Positions 52,623-61,342 of a DNA stretch of 64,000 nucleotides are shown here, piece by piece. Position 1 is the stretch's first letter. Every line of letters begins with the position of its first letter. Position numbers and translations under genes: made by a program. The stretch is from Amycolatopsis sp. MtRt-6. GTDB lineage: Bacteria > Actinomycetota > Actinomycetes > Mycobacteriales > Pseudonocardiaceae. The DNA is taken from assembly GCF_017308975.1 (NCBI RefSeq), contig NZ_JADWPD010000001.1, forward strand, positions 473,612 through 537,611, read 5' to 3'. The notes under the pieces are model-generated. The model saw nothing but the letters and a program-made list of their open reading frames with translations. It searched no databases and was not told the DNA's origin.

Positions 52623-53606
52623 GTGACACGCGGGTACCCGTTCGACGAACGCCTGGTCCGGCTCTTGCGGGACGGGCAGCGGTCGCTCTCCGCACTCGCC
52701 GTCCGCGGGCACCACGCCCTCTACGACCACCTCCGCGAGGTGGTGGCCTCGGCGATGAAGGTCGACGCCTTCTACGTGGCGCTGTTCCGCGACCCCGGGC
52801 ACGTCCTCTACGCCTACCAGTACGACGGCTCGGTCTACGCCCTGCCGGGCCTGCGCGAGCTGAACCCGGACGGGCCGACGGGCTGGGTGTTCCGCAACCG
52901 CCGGTCCTACCGCTACCGCGACGACGGCGGCGCGGTGCTCGACCGCGGCATCCCGTGGGGCGACCGGGGCCGCCGGTCGGCGGACGCGCTCGTCGTGCCG
53001 ATGCGCCGGACGGGGACCGACGAGGTCATCGGCGTCGTCTCCGCGCAGACCTACACCTCCGACAGCTACGGGGACGCCGAGCTGGCCGCGCTCGAATGGC
53101 TGGCCGAGGTACTGGCCCGGATGCTGTCCACCGAGGAGGAGAACCGCCGGTTCCTGGAGACGCTCGACGACGGCGAGCGGCCGGCGGTGACGCGGGTGCT
53201 CTCGCGGTCGATGGCCGACCTCGTGGTCGAGCGGGTCTCCGTCGTGCGGGCGGCGGCCGCCGAGCTGCGGGACGCGCTCGAGGCGGCCGGCCACCCCCTG
53301 CTGGAGCCCGCGCGCGAGCTGGTGCGGGAGTGCGAACGGCTCCAGGTCGACACCGCCGAAATGGAGTTCGACTCCTACCGGCAGGCCGCCGAGCGGTTCG
53401 AGTCCTTGAGCGCCCGCGAGCGCGAGGTCGCGGGCCTGCTCGCCGAGGGCCGCACGAACGACGAGATCCGGGAACGGCTGCACATCGAGCTGCCCACGGT
53501 CAAGACGCACGTCGGCAAGATCCTGCGCAAGTACGGCGTGCGGCAGCGTTCGGCCGCCGCCGCGGAAATCTCCGCCTATCTCGGCAGCGTCCGCCCGCCG
53601 GGGTGA
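52623..53606 (+). CDS. GAF-like sensor LuxR-family regulator
   Basis: 327 residues. A GAF-like domain (about 35-180) with VDAFYVALFRDPGHVLYAYQYDG is followed by a helical linker (about 185-260). The LuxR helix-turn-helix is about 263-320 (LSAREREVAGLLAEGRTNDEIRERL, TVKTHVGKIL). The GTG chosen has AGGAG seven bases upstream. It probably senses a small molecule. It lies directly before a four-gene unknown operon in the same direction. Confidence 0.88.
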   Translation: MTRGYPFDERLVRLLRDGQRSLSALAVRGHHALYDHLREVVASAMKVDAFYVALFRDPGHVLYAYQYDGSVYALPGLRELNPDGPTGWVFRNRRSYRYRDDGGAVLDRGIPWGDRGRRSADALVVPMRRTGTDEVIGVVSAQTYTSDSYGDAELAALEWLAEVLARMLSTEEENRRFLETLDDGERPAVTRVLSRSMADLVVERVSVVRAAAAELRDALEAAGHPLLEPARELVRECERLQVDTAEMEFDSYRQAAERFESLSAREREVAGLLAEGRTNDEIRERLHIELPTVKTHVGKILRKYGVRQRSAAAAEISAYLGSVRPPG

Positions 53607-53713
53607 CTGATACCAAGTATGACGGCCCGGCCGGTTCTTTTTCAGACCATTTTGGACGGACTTCTTCCGTGGGCCCGGTTAAGCTTGTTCCGGGAGCGCG
53701 AGAGGGGTGCACT

Positions 53714-54076
53714 GTGTGGTCTTTCCTGGGTGCGTGCCTGCTGGCGTTCATGTGGCTGCTGTTTTCTTTCGGTATCGCCAAATTCGTGCTGTTGCCGCTG
53801 GTGAAGTGGCTTCTGCTGTCGGCTTTTTCCGCGTTGGAGGGTGCATCCGGTTATCAGAAAACAATTCGGCAGGGGCTCGGGTTTCCGGTCGCCGCCCTGC
53901 TGAGCCGGCAGCGGAAGGCCCGGCGTGGCGACCCGGACAGCAAATTCGACATCTTCGTCGTGGAAGTGCTCCTGAGCATCGTGGTCAGTTCGCTGGTGCA
54001 GGGACTCGGAACGACGATCTTGACGGTGTTCGCCGTCGGCGTCCTGGCGGCGATCGGGTTGTGGTGGATCGACTGA
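53714..54076 (+). CDS. Hypothetical membrane protein (unknown operon, gene 1)
   Basis: 120 residues with three hydrophobic stretches: about 3-20, 22-42 and 82-117. The central loop is basic (SRQRKARRGDPDSK). GTG has AGAGGGG upstream. Not recognised. First gene of a closely spaced four-gene run after the GAF-LuxR gene; it may be the membrane base for the soluble proteins that follow. Confidence 0.72.
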   Translation: MWSFLGACLLAFMWLLFSFGIAKFVLLPLVKWLLLSAFSALEGASGYQKTIRQGLGFPVAALLSRQRKARRGDPDSKFDIFVVEVLLSIVVSSLVQGLGTTILTVFAVGVLAAIGLWWID

Positions 54077-54088
54077 ACAGGTGAGTGC

Positions 54089-54475
54089 GTGGTGGGTTTC
54101 GAGGTCGAACAAAGTGGCCGGCGATTGCCGTTCGAAGTGCGCGACACCAGCGGCGCCCTGGCCGCGAACGCCGGCGCCGACCTGGGTGACGTGGTCGTCG
54201 GCGCCCTGGTCCAAGCGCTCGGGCAGCCCGCGATCGCGTTGGCGCGCGCGGTGGTCCTGACGGTCAACCGGGGCTATTCCGAGATCCGGATCGAAATGCA
54301 GGGGGCCCGGCAGGACACCCGCATCAAGCTCTTCACCGTGACCGCCCAGCGGTTCAACCAGCACCTCCTGCAGCTCGACGCCGACCCGCACTGGGACCCG
54401 GAGGTGAAGCAGCTGCTGGACCAGGCGCTGCGGGACGAGCTGCGCAAGGAAATCGCCAAGCTGCGCCGGAACTGA
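54089..54475 (+). CDS. Hypothetical protein (unknown operon, gene 2)
   Basis: 128 residues, soluble. The central part resembles a beta-rich domain (VVLTVNRGYSEIRIEMQG), and the C-terminal 60 residues are helical and charged (LDQALRDELRKEIAKLRR). GTG start, 12 bases after the previous stop. Not recognised; the charged helix may mediate complex formation with the next two proteins. Confidence 0.68.
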   Translation: MVGFEVEQSGRRLPFEVRDTSGALAANAGADLGDVVVGALVQALGQPAIALARAVVLTVNRGYSEIRIEMQGARQDTRIKLFTVTAQRFNQHLLQLDADPHWDPEVKQLLDQALRDELRKEIAKLRRN

Positions 54476-54489
54476 CCGGGACGGAGACC

Positions 54490-54690
54490 ATGTCCGAACT
54501 CATCCGAAGGACCGGGAGCTCCCCGGCCGGCACCGGCAAGAGCCTCGCGTCGAAGGCGGCCGAGCTCGTCGCCGGTGCCGAGCGCAAGGCGGCCACCGCG
54601 AAACAGGAGGCGCGGGTCGCCCTGGCCATCGCCGAGCTGCGTGCCGAAGCCGAGATCGCGCAGGACCGCCGGGACCGGGGGCGCCGGTGA
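54490..54690 (+). CDS. Small hypothetical protein (unknown operon, gene 3)
   Basis: 66 residues, almost wholly helical and rich in Ala, Glu, Lys and Arg (AAELVAGAERKAATAKQEAR), suggesting a coiled coil. GGGACGGAG precedes the ATG. The stop overlaps the next gene's start. Not recognised. Confidence 0.68.
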   Translation: MSELIRRTGSSPAGTGKSLASKAAELVAGAERKAATAKQEARVALAIAELRAEAEIAQDRRDRGRR

Positions 54691-55070
54691 CCGAGCACCC
54701 GCACGACCTCGAAGCGCTGGTGCGGACGCACATCGAGGAGCCGGCCGCGCGGCGGCTCCTCGAGATGCAGGCCGCGGGGCTGATCACCGAGGCGGACGGC
54801 GACGTCTTCCGCGCTTCGGCCCAGCGGTACAAGGAAGCGGCGTTCGCGCAGTACGCCGGGTTCGATCCCGACGTGCGTTCGCAGCTGGTCCAGGCCCTGC
54901 TCGCCGACTACGAGCGCGAAGTGGCCCGGCTGCTGCGGGAGATCGCCGCCCGGCAGCCCGCGGCGCCGCCGATCACGGCGACGACCGCGCCCGGCCCCGA
55001 ACCGGCGCCGGGGCCGTGGCGGTTCCTGCGCGACGCCGTCCAGGGCCTGCGGCGGATCCGAAAGCAGTGA
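54687..55070 (+). CDS. Hypothetical protein (unknown operon, gene 4)
   Basis: 127 residues, helical (about 5-85, LVRTHIEEPAARRLLEMQAAG and YEREVARLLREIAARQ), with a Pro/Ala-rich linker and short basic end. GTG overlaps the preceding stop (GTGA). Not recognised. The stop codon lies within a bidirectional hairpin terminator. Confidence 0.7.
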   Translation: MTEHPHDLEALVRTHIEEPAARRLLEMQAAGLITEADGDVFRASAQRYKEAAFAQYAGFDPDVRSQLVQALLADYEREVARLLREIAARQPAAPPITATTAPGPEPAPGPWRFLRDAVQGLRRIRKQ

Positions 55071-55094
55071 GGGCCGCCCGAAGGCGGCCCTCAC
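55067..55094. terminator. Bidirectional terminator
   Basis: A 12-bp perfect stem (GTGAGGGCCGCC/GGCGGCCCTCAC, CGAA loop). It overlaps the stop of the unknown operon and follows the minus-strand E2 gene. Confidence 0.85.
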
Positions 55095-55104
55095 CAGGGG
55101 AAAC

Positions 55105-56409
55105 TCAGTACGTCATGGCCATCGCCGGGTCGGCCAGCAACGCGCCGACGTCGGCCAGGAACTCCGAGCCCTGCTGGCCGTCGACCACGCGGTGGTCGAA
55201 GCTCAGCGACAGCTGCAGCACCTTGCGGACCTTGATCTCGCCGTCCACCACCCACGGCTGGTCCTTGATCGCGCCGAGGCACAGGATCGCGGACTCGCCC
55301 GGGTTGATGATCGGCGTGCCGGTGTCGACGCCGAACACGCCCACGTTGGTGATCGTGATCGTGCCGTTCGCCATGTCCGCCGGGGACGTCTTGCCCTCGC
55401 GGGCCGTGTCGGTGAGCTGGGTCAGCGCGTTCGCCAGCTCCTTCAGCGACATCGAGTCGGCGTCACGGACCTTCGGCACGATCAGGCCCCGCGGGGTGGC
55501 CGCGGCGATCCCGAGGTGCACGTAGTCCTTGTAGACGATCTCCTGCGCCTGCTCGTCCCAGACCGCGTTGACGTCCGGCGTCCGCTTCGCCGCCAGGCAC
55601 ACGGCCTTCGCGGCGAACGTCAGCGGCGTGACCTTGACCCCGGCGAACTCCCGCGACTTCTTCAGCTTCTCGCGGAACTCCATCATCGGCGTGACGTCGA
55701 TGGTCAGGAACTCCGTGACGTGCGGAGCGGTGTACGCGCTCTGCACCATCGCGGCCGCGGTCATCTTCCGGACGCCCTTGATCGGCACGCGCCGCTCGCG
55801 CGCGTTGCTGTCCACAGTGGACGTGACAACGGGAGTGCCGTTGGCGGCGCGCTCGACGTCTTCACGAGTGATGACGCCGCCGTCCGCGCTTCCGGTCAGC
55901 GCGTGCAGGTCGACGCCGAGGTCCTTGGCGAGCTTCCGCACCGGCGGCTTCGCCAGCGGGACGTACCCGCCGCGAGGAGCAGCAGGAGCGGGCGCCGGAG
56001 GAGCGGCGACCGCGGCAACCGGAGCGGGCTCCGCACCCTTGCGGGCGCGCCGCTGCGTGACCACCGTCTTGGAGCCGTAGCCGACCAGCGGCTTCATCTC
56101 CTCTTCCTCGGCCGGGGCCGAGGCGGCGGGAGCAGCGGCGGGAGCGGGAGCGGCCGCACCACCGGGGTCGACGTCGATGGTGAGGATCGGCGTGCCGACC
56201 TCCACCGTCTGCCCCGGCTCGACGTGCAGCTCCGTGACGACCCCGGCCCACGGGATCGGCAGCTCGACGGCGGCCTTCGCGGTCTCGATCTCGACCACGA
56301 TCTGGTTCACCGTCACCGTGTCGCCCGGCTTCACGTGCCAGGACAGGATGTCGGCTTCGGTCAGCCCCTCCGCCGTGTCGGCCAAGGGGAATTGCTTGTA
56401 CGTGGGCAT
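55105..56409 (-). CDS. bkdC: 2-oxoacid dehydrogenase E2 (branched-chain dihydrolipoyl acyltransferase)
   Basis: 434 residues. A single N-terminal lipoyl domain (lipoyl-Lys45 in EIETAKAAVEL), a Pro/Ala linker, an E1/E3-binding domain (about 150-190, VRKLAKDLGVDL) and the catalytic acyltransferase domain ending in HRVVDG are present. It forms the core of the complex that converts branched-chain 2-oxoacids to acyl-CoAs. The start is ATG, 16 bases after E1 beta. Last of three genes. Confidence 0.94.
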   Translation of the reverse strand: MPTYKQFPLADTAEGLTEADILSWHVKPGDTVTVNQIVVEIETAKAAVELPIPWAGVVTELHVEPGQTVEVGTPILTIDVDPGGAAAPAPAAAPAASAPAEEEEMKPLVGYGSKTVVTQRRARKGAEPAPVAAVAAPPAPAPAAPRGGYVPLAKPPVRKLAKDLGVDLHALTGSADGGVITREDVERAANGTPVVTSTVDSNARERRVPIKGVRKMTAAAMVQSAYTAPHVTEFLTIDVTPMMEFREKLKKSREFAGVKVTPLTFAAKAVCLAAKRTPDVNAVWDEQAQEIVYKDYVHLGIAAATPRGLIVPKVRDADSMSLKELANALTQLTDTAREGKTSPADMANGTITITNVGVFGVDTGTPIINPGESAILCLGAIKDQPWVVDGEIKVRKVLQLSLSFDHRVVDGQQGSEFLADVGALLADPAMAMTY

Positions 56410-56425
56410 TGCGCGGAAATCCCCC

Positions 56426-57418
56426 TTACCAGGCGAGTGAGCGGTCGACGGCGTGCAGCACCCGGTCCAGGTCGGGGAGGTAGTGCTCCTCGAGCTTGGC
56501 CGGCGGGTACGGCGTGTCGAACCCGGTCACCCGGAGGACGGGCGCTTCCAGCGAGTAGAAGCACTCCTGCTGGACGCGCGCGGCGATCTCCGACGTCAGC
56601 GACGACTCCGACGGCGCCTCCGACAGCGCGATCAGCCGTCCGGTCTTGCGCACCGACTCGAACACCGGGCCGAGGTCCAGCGGCGAGAGCGTGCGCAGGT
56701 CGATGACCTCGAGGGACTTGCCTTCGTCCTCGGCCGCGGCGGCCGCGTCGAGGGCGACCTTCACCGAAGGGCCGTACGCGACGACCGTCGCCGTCGTGCC
56801 TTCCCGGACGACCTGCGACGAGAAGCACGAAGCCGGCGTACCGGCGACGTCGATCTCCGCGCGCAGCGCACCCGAGTGGTACAGCCGCTTCGGCTCGAAG
56901 AAAAGGACCGGGTCGTCCGACTTGATCGCCTGCTGGATGCCCCAGTAGGCGTCGACGGCGTTCGAAATGGACACGACCTTGAGGCCCGGGATGTGCGCGA
57001 ACAGCGACTCCGGCGACTCCGAGTGGTGCTCGACCGCGCCGATCCCGCCGCCGAACGGCACCCGGATCACGACCGGCATCTTGATCTTGCCCTGCGTCCG
57101 GTAGTGCAGCTTGGCCAGCTGCGAGGAGATCTGGTCGAAGCCGGGGAAGATGAAGCCCTCGAACTGGATCTCGCACACCGGCCGGAAGCCGCGCACGGCC
57201 AGGCCGACCGCGGTGCCGATGATGCCCGACTCCGCGAGCGGCGTGTCCAGCACGCGCTGCTCGCCGAAGTCCTTCTGCAGGCCGTCGGTGATCCGGAAGA
57301 CGCCGCCGAGCTTGCCGACGTCCTCACCCATGATCAGGACCTTCGGGTCTTCTTCCATCGCGCGGCGCAGGCCGAGGTTGAGGGCCTTGCCGATGGTGAG
57401 TTTCTGGAGGTCGGTCAT
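56426..57418 (-). CDS. bkdB: 2-oxoacid dehydrogenase E1 beta subunit
   Basis: 330 residues, the usual length. It has the transketolase pyrimidine-binding and C-terminal domains (VLIMGEDVGKLGGVFRIT, DTPLAESGIIGTAVGLA). It forms an alpha2-beta2 enzyme with E1 alpha that uses thiamine diphosphate to decarboxylate 2-oxoacids and reductively acylate lipoyl-E2. The ATG shares one base with the E1 alpha stop (TGATG), giving tight coupling. Confidence 0.95.
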   Translation of the reverse strand: MTDLQKLTIGKALNLGLRRAMEEDPKVLIMGEDVGKLGGVFRITDGLQKDFGEQRVLDTPLAESGIIGTAVGLAVRGFRPVCEIQFEGFIFPGFDQISSQLAKLHYRTQGKIKMPVVIRVPFGGGIGAVEHHSESPESLFAHIPGLKVVSISNAVDAYWGIQQAIKSDDPVLFFEPKRLYHSGALRAEIDVAGTPASCFSSQVVREGTTATVVAYGPSVKVALDAAAAAEDEGKSLEVIDLRTLSPLDLGPVFESVRKTGRLIALSEAPSESSLTSEIAARVQQECFYSLEAPVLRVTGFDTPYPPAKLEEHYLPDLDRVLHAVDRSLAW

Positions 57419-58623
57419 CAGTGCTCACCCGCCGATACGAAGCCGTCGAGGTAGGACAGGAACTCTTCGCGCTGCGCCTCCAGTAGGGGGTTGCCCTCGG
57501 CGTAGACGTTGCTGAAGATCCGGTCCGGCGGTGGCTCCGGCATGTTGAACGTGTACTCGCGCAGGTCGGCGGCGAAGGCGTCGGCGTCGGCCTGGACGCT
57601 GTCGAAGAACGCCTGGTCGGCGTAGCCGCCGCGGGCCAGGTACGCGCGGACGCGCTCGATCGGGTCCTTGAGCTTCCACTCCTCCAGCTCGTCGGAGAGC
57701 CGGTAGCGGGTGGGGTCGTCGGTCGTCGTGTGCGCGTCCATCCGGTAGGTGAACGCCTCGATCAGCACCGGGCCGTTGCCGTGGCGGCACTCGTCGAGCG
57801 CCCAGCGCGACACCGCCAGGCAGGCGAGGACGTCGTTGCCGTCGACGCGGATGCCGGGGAAGCCGTAACCGCGGGCGCGCTGGTACAGCGGCAGGCGCGA
57901 CTGGCGCTCGGTCGGCTCGGAGATCGCCCACTGGTTGTTCTGGCAGAAGAACACCAGCGGCGCGTCGTAGACGGCGGCCCAGACGAATCCTTCGTGGACG
58001 TCACCCTGCGAAGTGGCGCCGTCGCCGAAATAGCAGATCGTGGCTTCGCCGTCGTCGTCGCCGACCTTGCCCTCGAACTTCTGGCCCATCGCGTAGCCGG
58101 CGGCGTTGAGCACCTGGTTGCCGATCACGATGGTGTACGGGTGGAAGCCGTGGCCCTGGTAGTCCCAGCCACTGTGGTCGGTGCACCGGAAGATGCCCAG
58201 CAGGTCCTTCATGTCGACCCCGCGCGCGTACGCGACGCCGTGCTCGCGGTAGCTGGGGAACGCCATGTCGTTGGCCTTCAGGGCGCGGCCGGAGCCGATC
58301 TGCGCGGCCTCCTGGCCGAGCAGCGGGACCCAGATGCCCAGCTGGCCCTGGCGCTGCATGGCGTTCGCTTCGCGGTCGGCCCGGCGGACCAGCACCATGT
58401 CGCGGTACAGGCCGCGGAGTGCTTCGGCGTCGATGTCGTCGACGTACTTGTCGAACTGGGGCGACGGAACCCGTTCGCCTTCGGGGGTGAGCAGCTGAGT
58501 CAGCTCAGCGCCACCTTCGCTCGTCGCTCGCAACCCGGCGATCACCTGCTCGGGGGACGGTTGGGCCGCTACCGCGGCCGGCCCGTCGCCGGGCTCCGGG
58601 TGCGTCCACTGTTCGGACGGCAT
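57418..58623 (-). CDS. bkdA: 2-oxoacid dehydrogenase E1 alpha subunit
   Basis: 401 residues. The thiamine diphosphate motif is complete: GDGATSQGD through to FFCQNNQWAIS. YRMDAHTTTDDPTRYR is the phosphorylation-loop region typical of branched-chain E1 alpha. First gene of the operon. AGGAG lies nine bases before the ATG MPSEQW; the frame runs upstream as a shadow. The complex supplies branched-chain acyl-CoAs for energy and as starter units for iso/anteiso fatty acids and polyketides. Confidence 0.95.
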   Translation of the reverse strand: MPSEQWTHPEPGDGPAAVAAQPSPEQVIAGLRATSEGGAELTQLLTPEGERVPSPQFDKYVDDIDAEALRGLYRDMVLVRRADREANAMQRQGQLGIWVPLLGQEAAQIGSGRALKANDMAFPSYREHGVAYARGVDMKDLLGIFRCTDHSGWDYQGHGFHPYTIVIGNQVLNAAGYAMGQKFEGKVGDDDGEATICYFGDGATSQGDVHEGFVWAAVYDAPLVFFCQNNQWAISEPTERQSRLPLYQRARGYGFPGIRVDGNDVLACLAVSRWALDECRHGNGPVLIEAFTYRMDAHTTTDDPTRYRLSDELEEWKLKDPIERVRAYLARGGYADQAFFDSVQADADAFAADLREYTFNMPEPPPDRIFSNVYAEGNPLLEAQREEFLSYLDGFVSAGEH

Positions 58624-58980
58624 GCGCAGTACTCCTCGGTGTCGGTGCCTCTGGCGGCCGCTTGTGGCGACCACAGCGACTGCACCGGCGGGGACCAGCG
58701 CGTCGGGTCCGAAGCGCTCAGTCACCGTCGGCGTTGACGGTTCACGCGGACATCCTGGCATGAAGGTCACTGCTTTGGTGAGTCACGGATACTGATTTGT
58801 TGCTGAGAAAGGGGCCCTGAACAGGGAAAACGTTAGGAAGCCCGAGCATCGGAACTACGAGGGTTGGGGATCAGCGGGGACGCTCACCAGGCGTGGTGCT
58901 CCGCGGGTGATCACTCGATCACGCCAGGCGGCGACGAGGTTGTGATGTGCCGCACTGTCGGACTCGCAGCTTTTTGGAGG
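58624..58980. other. Divergent intergenic region upstream of the bkd operon
   Basis: About 360 bases between E1 alpha and the dispersed repeat. The only frames crossing it are unsupported upstream extensions of the flanking genes. It must hold the bkd promoter. The stretch 58780-58835 is AT-richer (AGGGAAAACGTTAGGAAGC). No operator was recognised. Confidence 0.5.
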
Positions 58981-59028
58981 TCCGGGTGGCGGAGCCCCCG
59001 GCTCGGGGCGAAGCCCCGGTTGTCACAG
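58981..59028. repeat. Dispersed palindromic repeat, copy B
   Basis: About 48 bp, nearly the reverse complement of 35652-35698 (few differences). It ends about 10-20 bases before the M20 peptidase start, so its hairpin (CTCGGGGCGAAGCCCCGG) sits in or beside the promoter. Confidence 0.8.
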
Positions 59029-59046
59029 CGTGGCACGATGGGCCGC

Positions 59047-60465
59047 GTGGAGCAGAAATCCGTGCGTGAATCCGTCGTGACGTCGTGGACCAGCGACGTC
59101 ATCCCGAGCCTGTCCGGGCTGGTGGCCATCCCCGCCCTGTCCCCGGCCTTCGACGCCGAGTGGGCGAAGAGCGGCCACCTCGCCGCCGCCGTCGAACACG
59201 TCCGCGCGTGGATCGCCGGGCGTGACCTGCCCGGCGCGACGCTGGAGGTCGTGCAGCTCGAAGACCGGACCCCGCTGCTGCTCGTCGACGTCCCGGCGAC
59301 CCCGGGCGCGGCGGACAAGGGCACCGTCCTGATGTACGGCCACCTCGACAAGCAGCCCCCGGTCGGCGGCTGGTCCGAAGGCCTCGGCCCGTGGACCCCG
59401 GTGATCCGCGACGGCCGGCTGTACGGCCGCGGCTCGGTCGACGACGGCTACTCCGGCTACGCGGCGACAACGGCGATCGAGGCCGTGCACGCGGCCGGCG
59501 GCGAGCACGCCCGCATCGTGCTGCTGCTGGAGACCGGCGAGGAGTCCGGCAGCCCCGACCTGCCCGCCTACGTCGAGCACCTGGCCGACCGCATCGGCGA
59601 CGTCTCGCTGGTGGTCTGCCTCGACGCCGGCGGCAGCGACTACGAGCGGTTGTGGCTGGTCACGAGCCTGCGCGGGATGCTGCACCTCGACGTCACCGTG
59701 CAGCTGCTGGGCTCGGCGCAGCACTCCGGCGTGGCCAGCGGCGTCGTCGCGAGCTCGTTCCGGATCCTGCGCCACCTGATCGAACGCCTCGAGGACAGCG
59801 CGACCGGCGAGCTGCTGCTCGACGAGCTCAAGGTCGACGTCCCGGCCGACCGGCTGGCGGAGCTCAAGGCCGTCTCCCAGGACTTCCCAGAGGCGCTGTC
59901 GAAGGCGTTCCCGCTGGTCGAGGGCGGCCGCGTGATCACGGAAGACGCGCTGGAGCTGATGCTCAACAACGCGTGGCGCCCAACACTGTCGGTGATCGGC
60001 GCCGACGGCTTCCCGAAGCCCGCCGACGCGGGCAACGTCCTGCGCGAGAGCACGACGTTGACGCTGAGCTTCCGCCTCCCCCCGACGGCCGACGCCGAGA
60101 ATGCGCTCGAAGCCGTGAAGCGCACCCTGACCACCGACGTCCCGTACGGCGCGAAGGTCACGCTCGACTCGCCGCAGGCGGAGAACGGCTGGAACGCACC
60201 GACCGAATCGCCGTGGCTGACGACGGCCCTGCGCACGGTCAGCGACGAGGTGTTCGGCCGCCCCCACCGCGCGACCGGCATGGGCGGCTCGATCCCGTTC
60301 ATGGGCCTGCTCTCGCGCAAGTACCCGCAGGCGCAGTTCCTGGTCACCGGCGCGTGCGGCGCCGACTCGAACATCCACGTGCCGGACGAGTGGCTGCACC
60401 TGGACTACGCGCAGCAGGTCACCGAGGCCGTCGCGCACATCCTGGACGCCCACGCCCGCGGCTGA
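59047..60465 (+). CDS. M20-family dipeptidase / metallopeptidase
   Basis: 472 residues. Metal ligands and catalytic residues are in MYGHLDKQPP, YGRGSVDDGYSG and LETGEESGSPDL. The dimerisation domain is in the middle and the last metal His near IHVPDEWLH. Related to carnosinase/CNDP-type dipeptidases that hydrolyse dipeptides or modified amino acids. GTG (MEQKSVRESV) is preferred, with CACGAT seven bases upstream; an ATG three codons earlier is possible. It stands alone, with a terminator after it. Confidence 0.92.
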   Translation: MEQKSVRESVVTSWTSDVIPSLSGLVAIPALSPAFDAEWAKSGHLAAAVEHVRAWIAGRDLPGATLEVVQLEDRTPLLLVDVPATPGAADKGTVLMYGHLDKQPPVGGWSEGLGPWTPVIRDGRLYGRGSVDDGYSGYAATTAIEAVHAAGGEHARIVLLLETGEESGSPDLPAYVEHLADRIGDVSLVVCLDAGGSDYERLWLVTSLRGMLHLDVTVQLLGSAQHSGVASGVVASSFRILRHLIERLEDSATGELLLDELKVDVPADRLAELKAVSQDFPEALSKAFPLVEGGRVITEDALELMLNNAWRPTLSVIGADGFPKPADAGNVLRESTTLTLSFRLPPTADAENALEAVKRTLTTDVPYGAKVTLDSPQAENGWNAPTESPWLTTALRTVSDEVFGRPHRATGMGGSIPFMGLLSRKYPQAQFLVTGACGADSNIHVPDEWLHLDYAQQVTEAVAHILDAHARG

Positions 60466-60469
60466 TCCC

Positions 60470-60503
60470 CTGAGCGGCGCTTTCCCGGGAAAGCGCCGCT
60501 CAG
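60470..60503. terminator. Perfect 34-bp palindrome terminator
   Basis: The left arm CTGAGCGGCGCTTTCCC is followed at once by its exact complement. It overlaps the stop of the transglutaminase gene and serves the M20 gene from the other side. Confidence 0.88.
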
Positions 60504-61342
60504 GCCAGCCGGGTCAGGTGGACCGAGACGTCCAAAGTGGACTGCCCACCCCCGGTGAAGATCCCCTTCAACGGCGCCACGTCCGCGTAGTCCCGCCCCA
60601 TCGCCACCCACACGTGCCGCGGCCCGACCGGGATCGCGTTCGTCGGGTCGTACGCCCACCACCCGCCGGTCCAGACGTCGACCCACGCGTGGGACTCGCC
60701 GTCGACCACCTCGCCGAGCTTCGCGTCCGGTTTCGTGTGCAGGTACCCCGACACGTACCGCGCCGGCACGCCGATCGCGCGCAGCATCACCAGCGTCACG
60801 TGCGCGAAGTCCTGGCACACGCCTTCGCGCGCCTGCCAGGCGTCCGTCGCCGTCGAGTGGACGCCTGTGGTGCCCGGCTGGTACTTCAGCTGCTTGTTCA
60901 CCCACTCGCACACCGCCAGCACCGCCTCCGCCGGGTCCAGCCCGCGGCGCAACGCACGAGCCTCGCGTGCCAGCTCGGCATCGCGGGGCGTGTAGTTGGT
61001 CGGCGTGAGGTACTCGGTGCGGTGGTCGATGACCGTTTCGGACCGCAGGTCCTTCCACGACGCCGTGCGGATCGGCTCGGCCTCGTCCGCCGTCTCGACC
61101 ACCGAGGTCGCCAGCACCGTGAACTCCGTGTGCGGCGCGTGGAGGTCGAACGACGTCACGACCGTGCCCCAGTAGTCCGTGTACCGGTAGGCGCGGGTCG
61201 CCGGCGTCGTCTCGATGCGCGTCGCCACCGTCGTCTGGCGGCGGTCCGAGCGCGGGGTCAGCCGGGCCTCGTTGTACGACTGCGTCGCCGGTGTCGCGTA
61301 CCGGTACCCGGTCCGGTGCGCCACCCGCAGCTGCCACGTCAC
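60500..61342 (-). CDS. Transglutaminase-like peptidase/transferase
   Basis: 280 residues. An N-terminal bacterial transglutaminase-like beta domain (about 1-90) precedes the core, with the catalytic Cys in REGVCQDFAHV, His in ESHAWVDVW and Asp in YDPTNAIPVG. GTG overlaps the alpha-E stop (GTGA), with GGAGG upstream. In such operons it acts with the alpha-E and ATP-grasp proteins; the complete cassette is conserved across many bacteria but its chemistry is uncertain. Confidence 0.92.
   Translation of the reverse strand: MTWQLRVAHRTGYRYATPATQSYNEARLTPRSDRRQTTVATRIETTPATRAYRYTDYWGTVVTSFDLHAPHTEFTVLATSVVETADEAEPIRTASWKDLRSETVIDHRTEYLTPTNYTPRDAELAREARALRRGLDPAEAVLAVCEWVNKQLKYQPGTTGVHSTATDAWQAREGVCQDFAHVTLVMLRAIGVPARYVSGYLHTKPDAKLGEVVDGESHAWVDVWTGGWWAYDPTNAIPVGPRHVWVAMGRDYADVAPLKGIFTGGGQSTLDVSVHLTRLA

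Noticed and set aside
55105-58623. Pyruvate or 2-oxoglutarate dehydrogenase instead of a branched-chain complex
   Set aside because: Separate E1 alpha and beta subunits and a YRMDAHTTTDD loop favour the branched-chain type, although the substrate is not proved by sequence.
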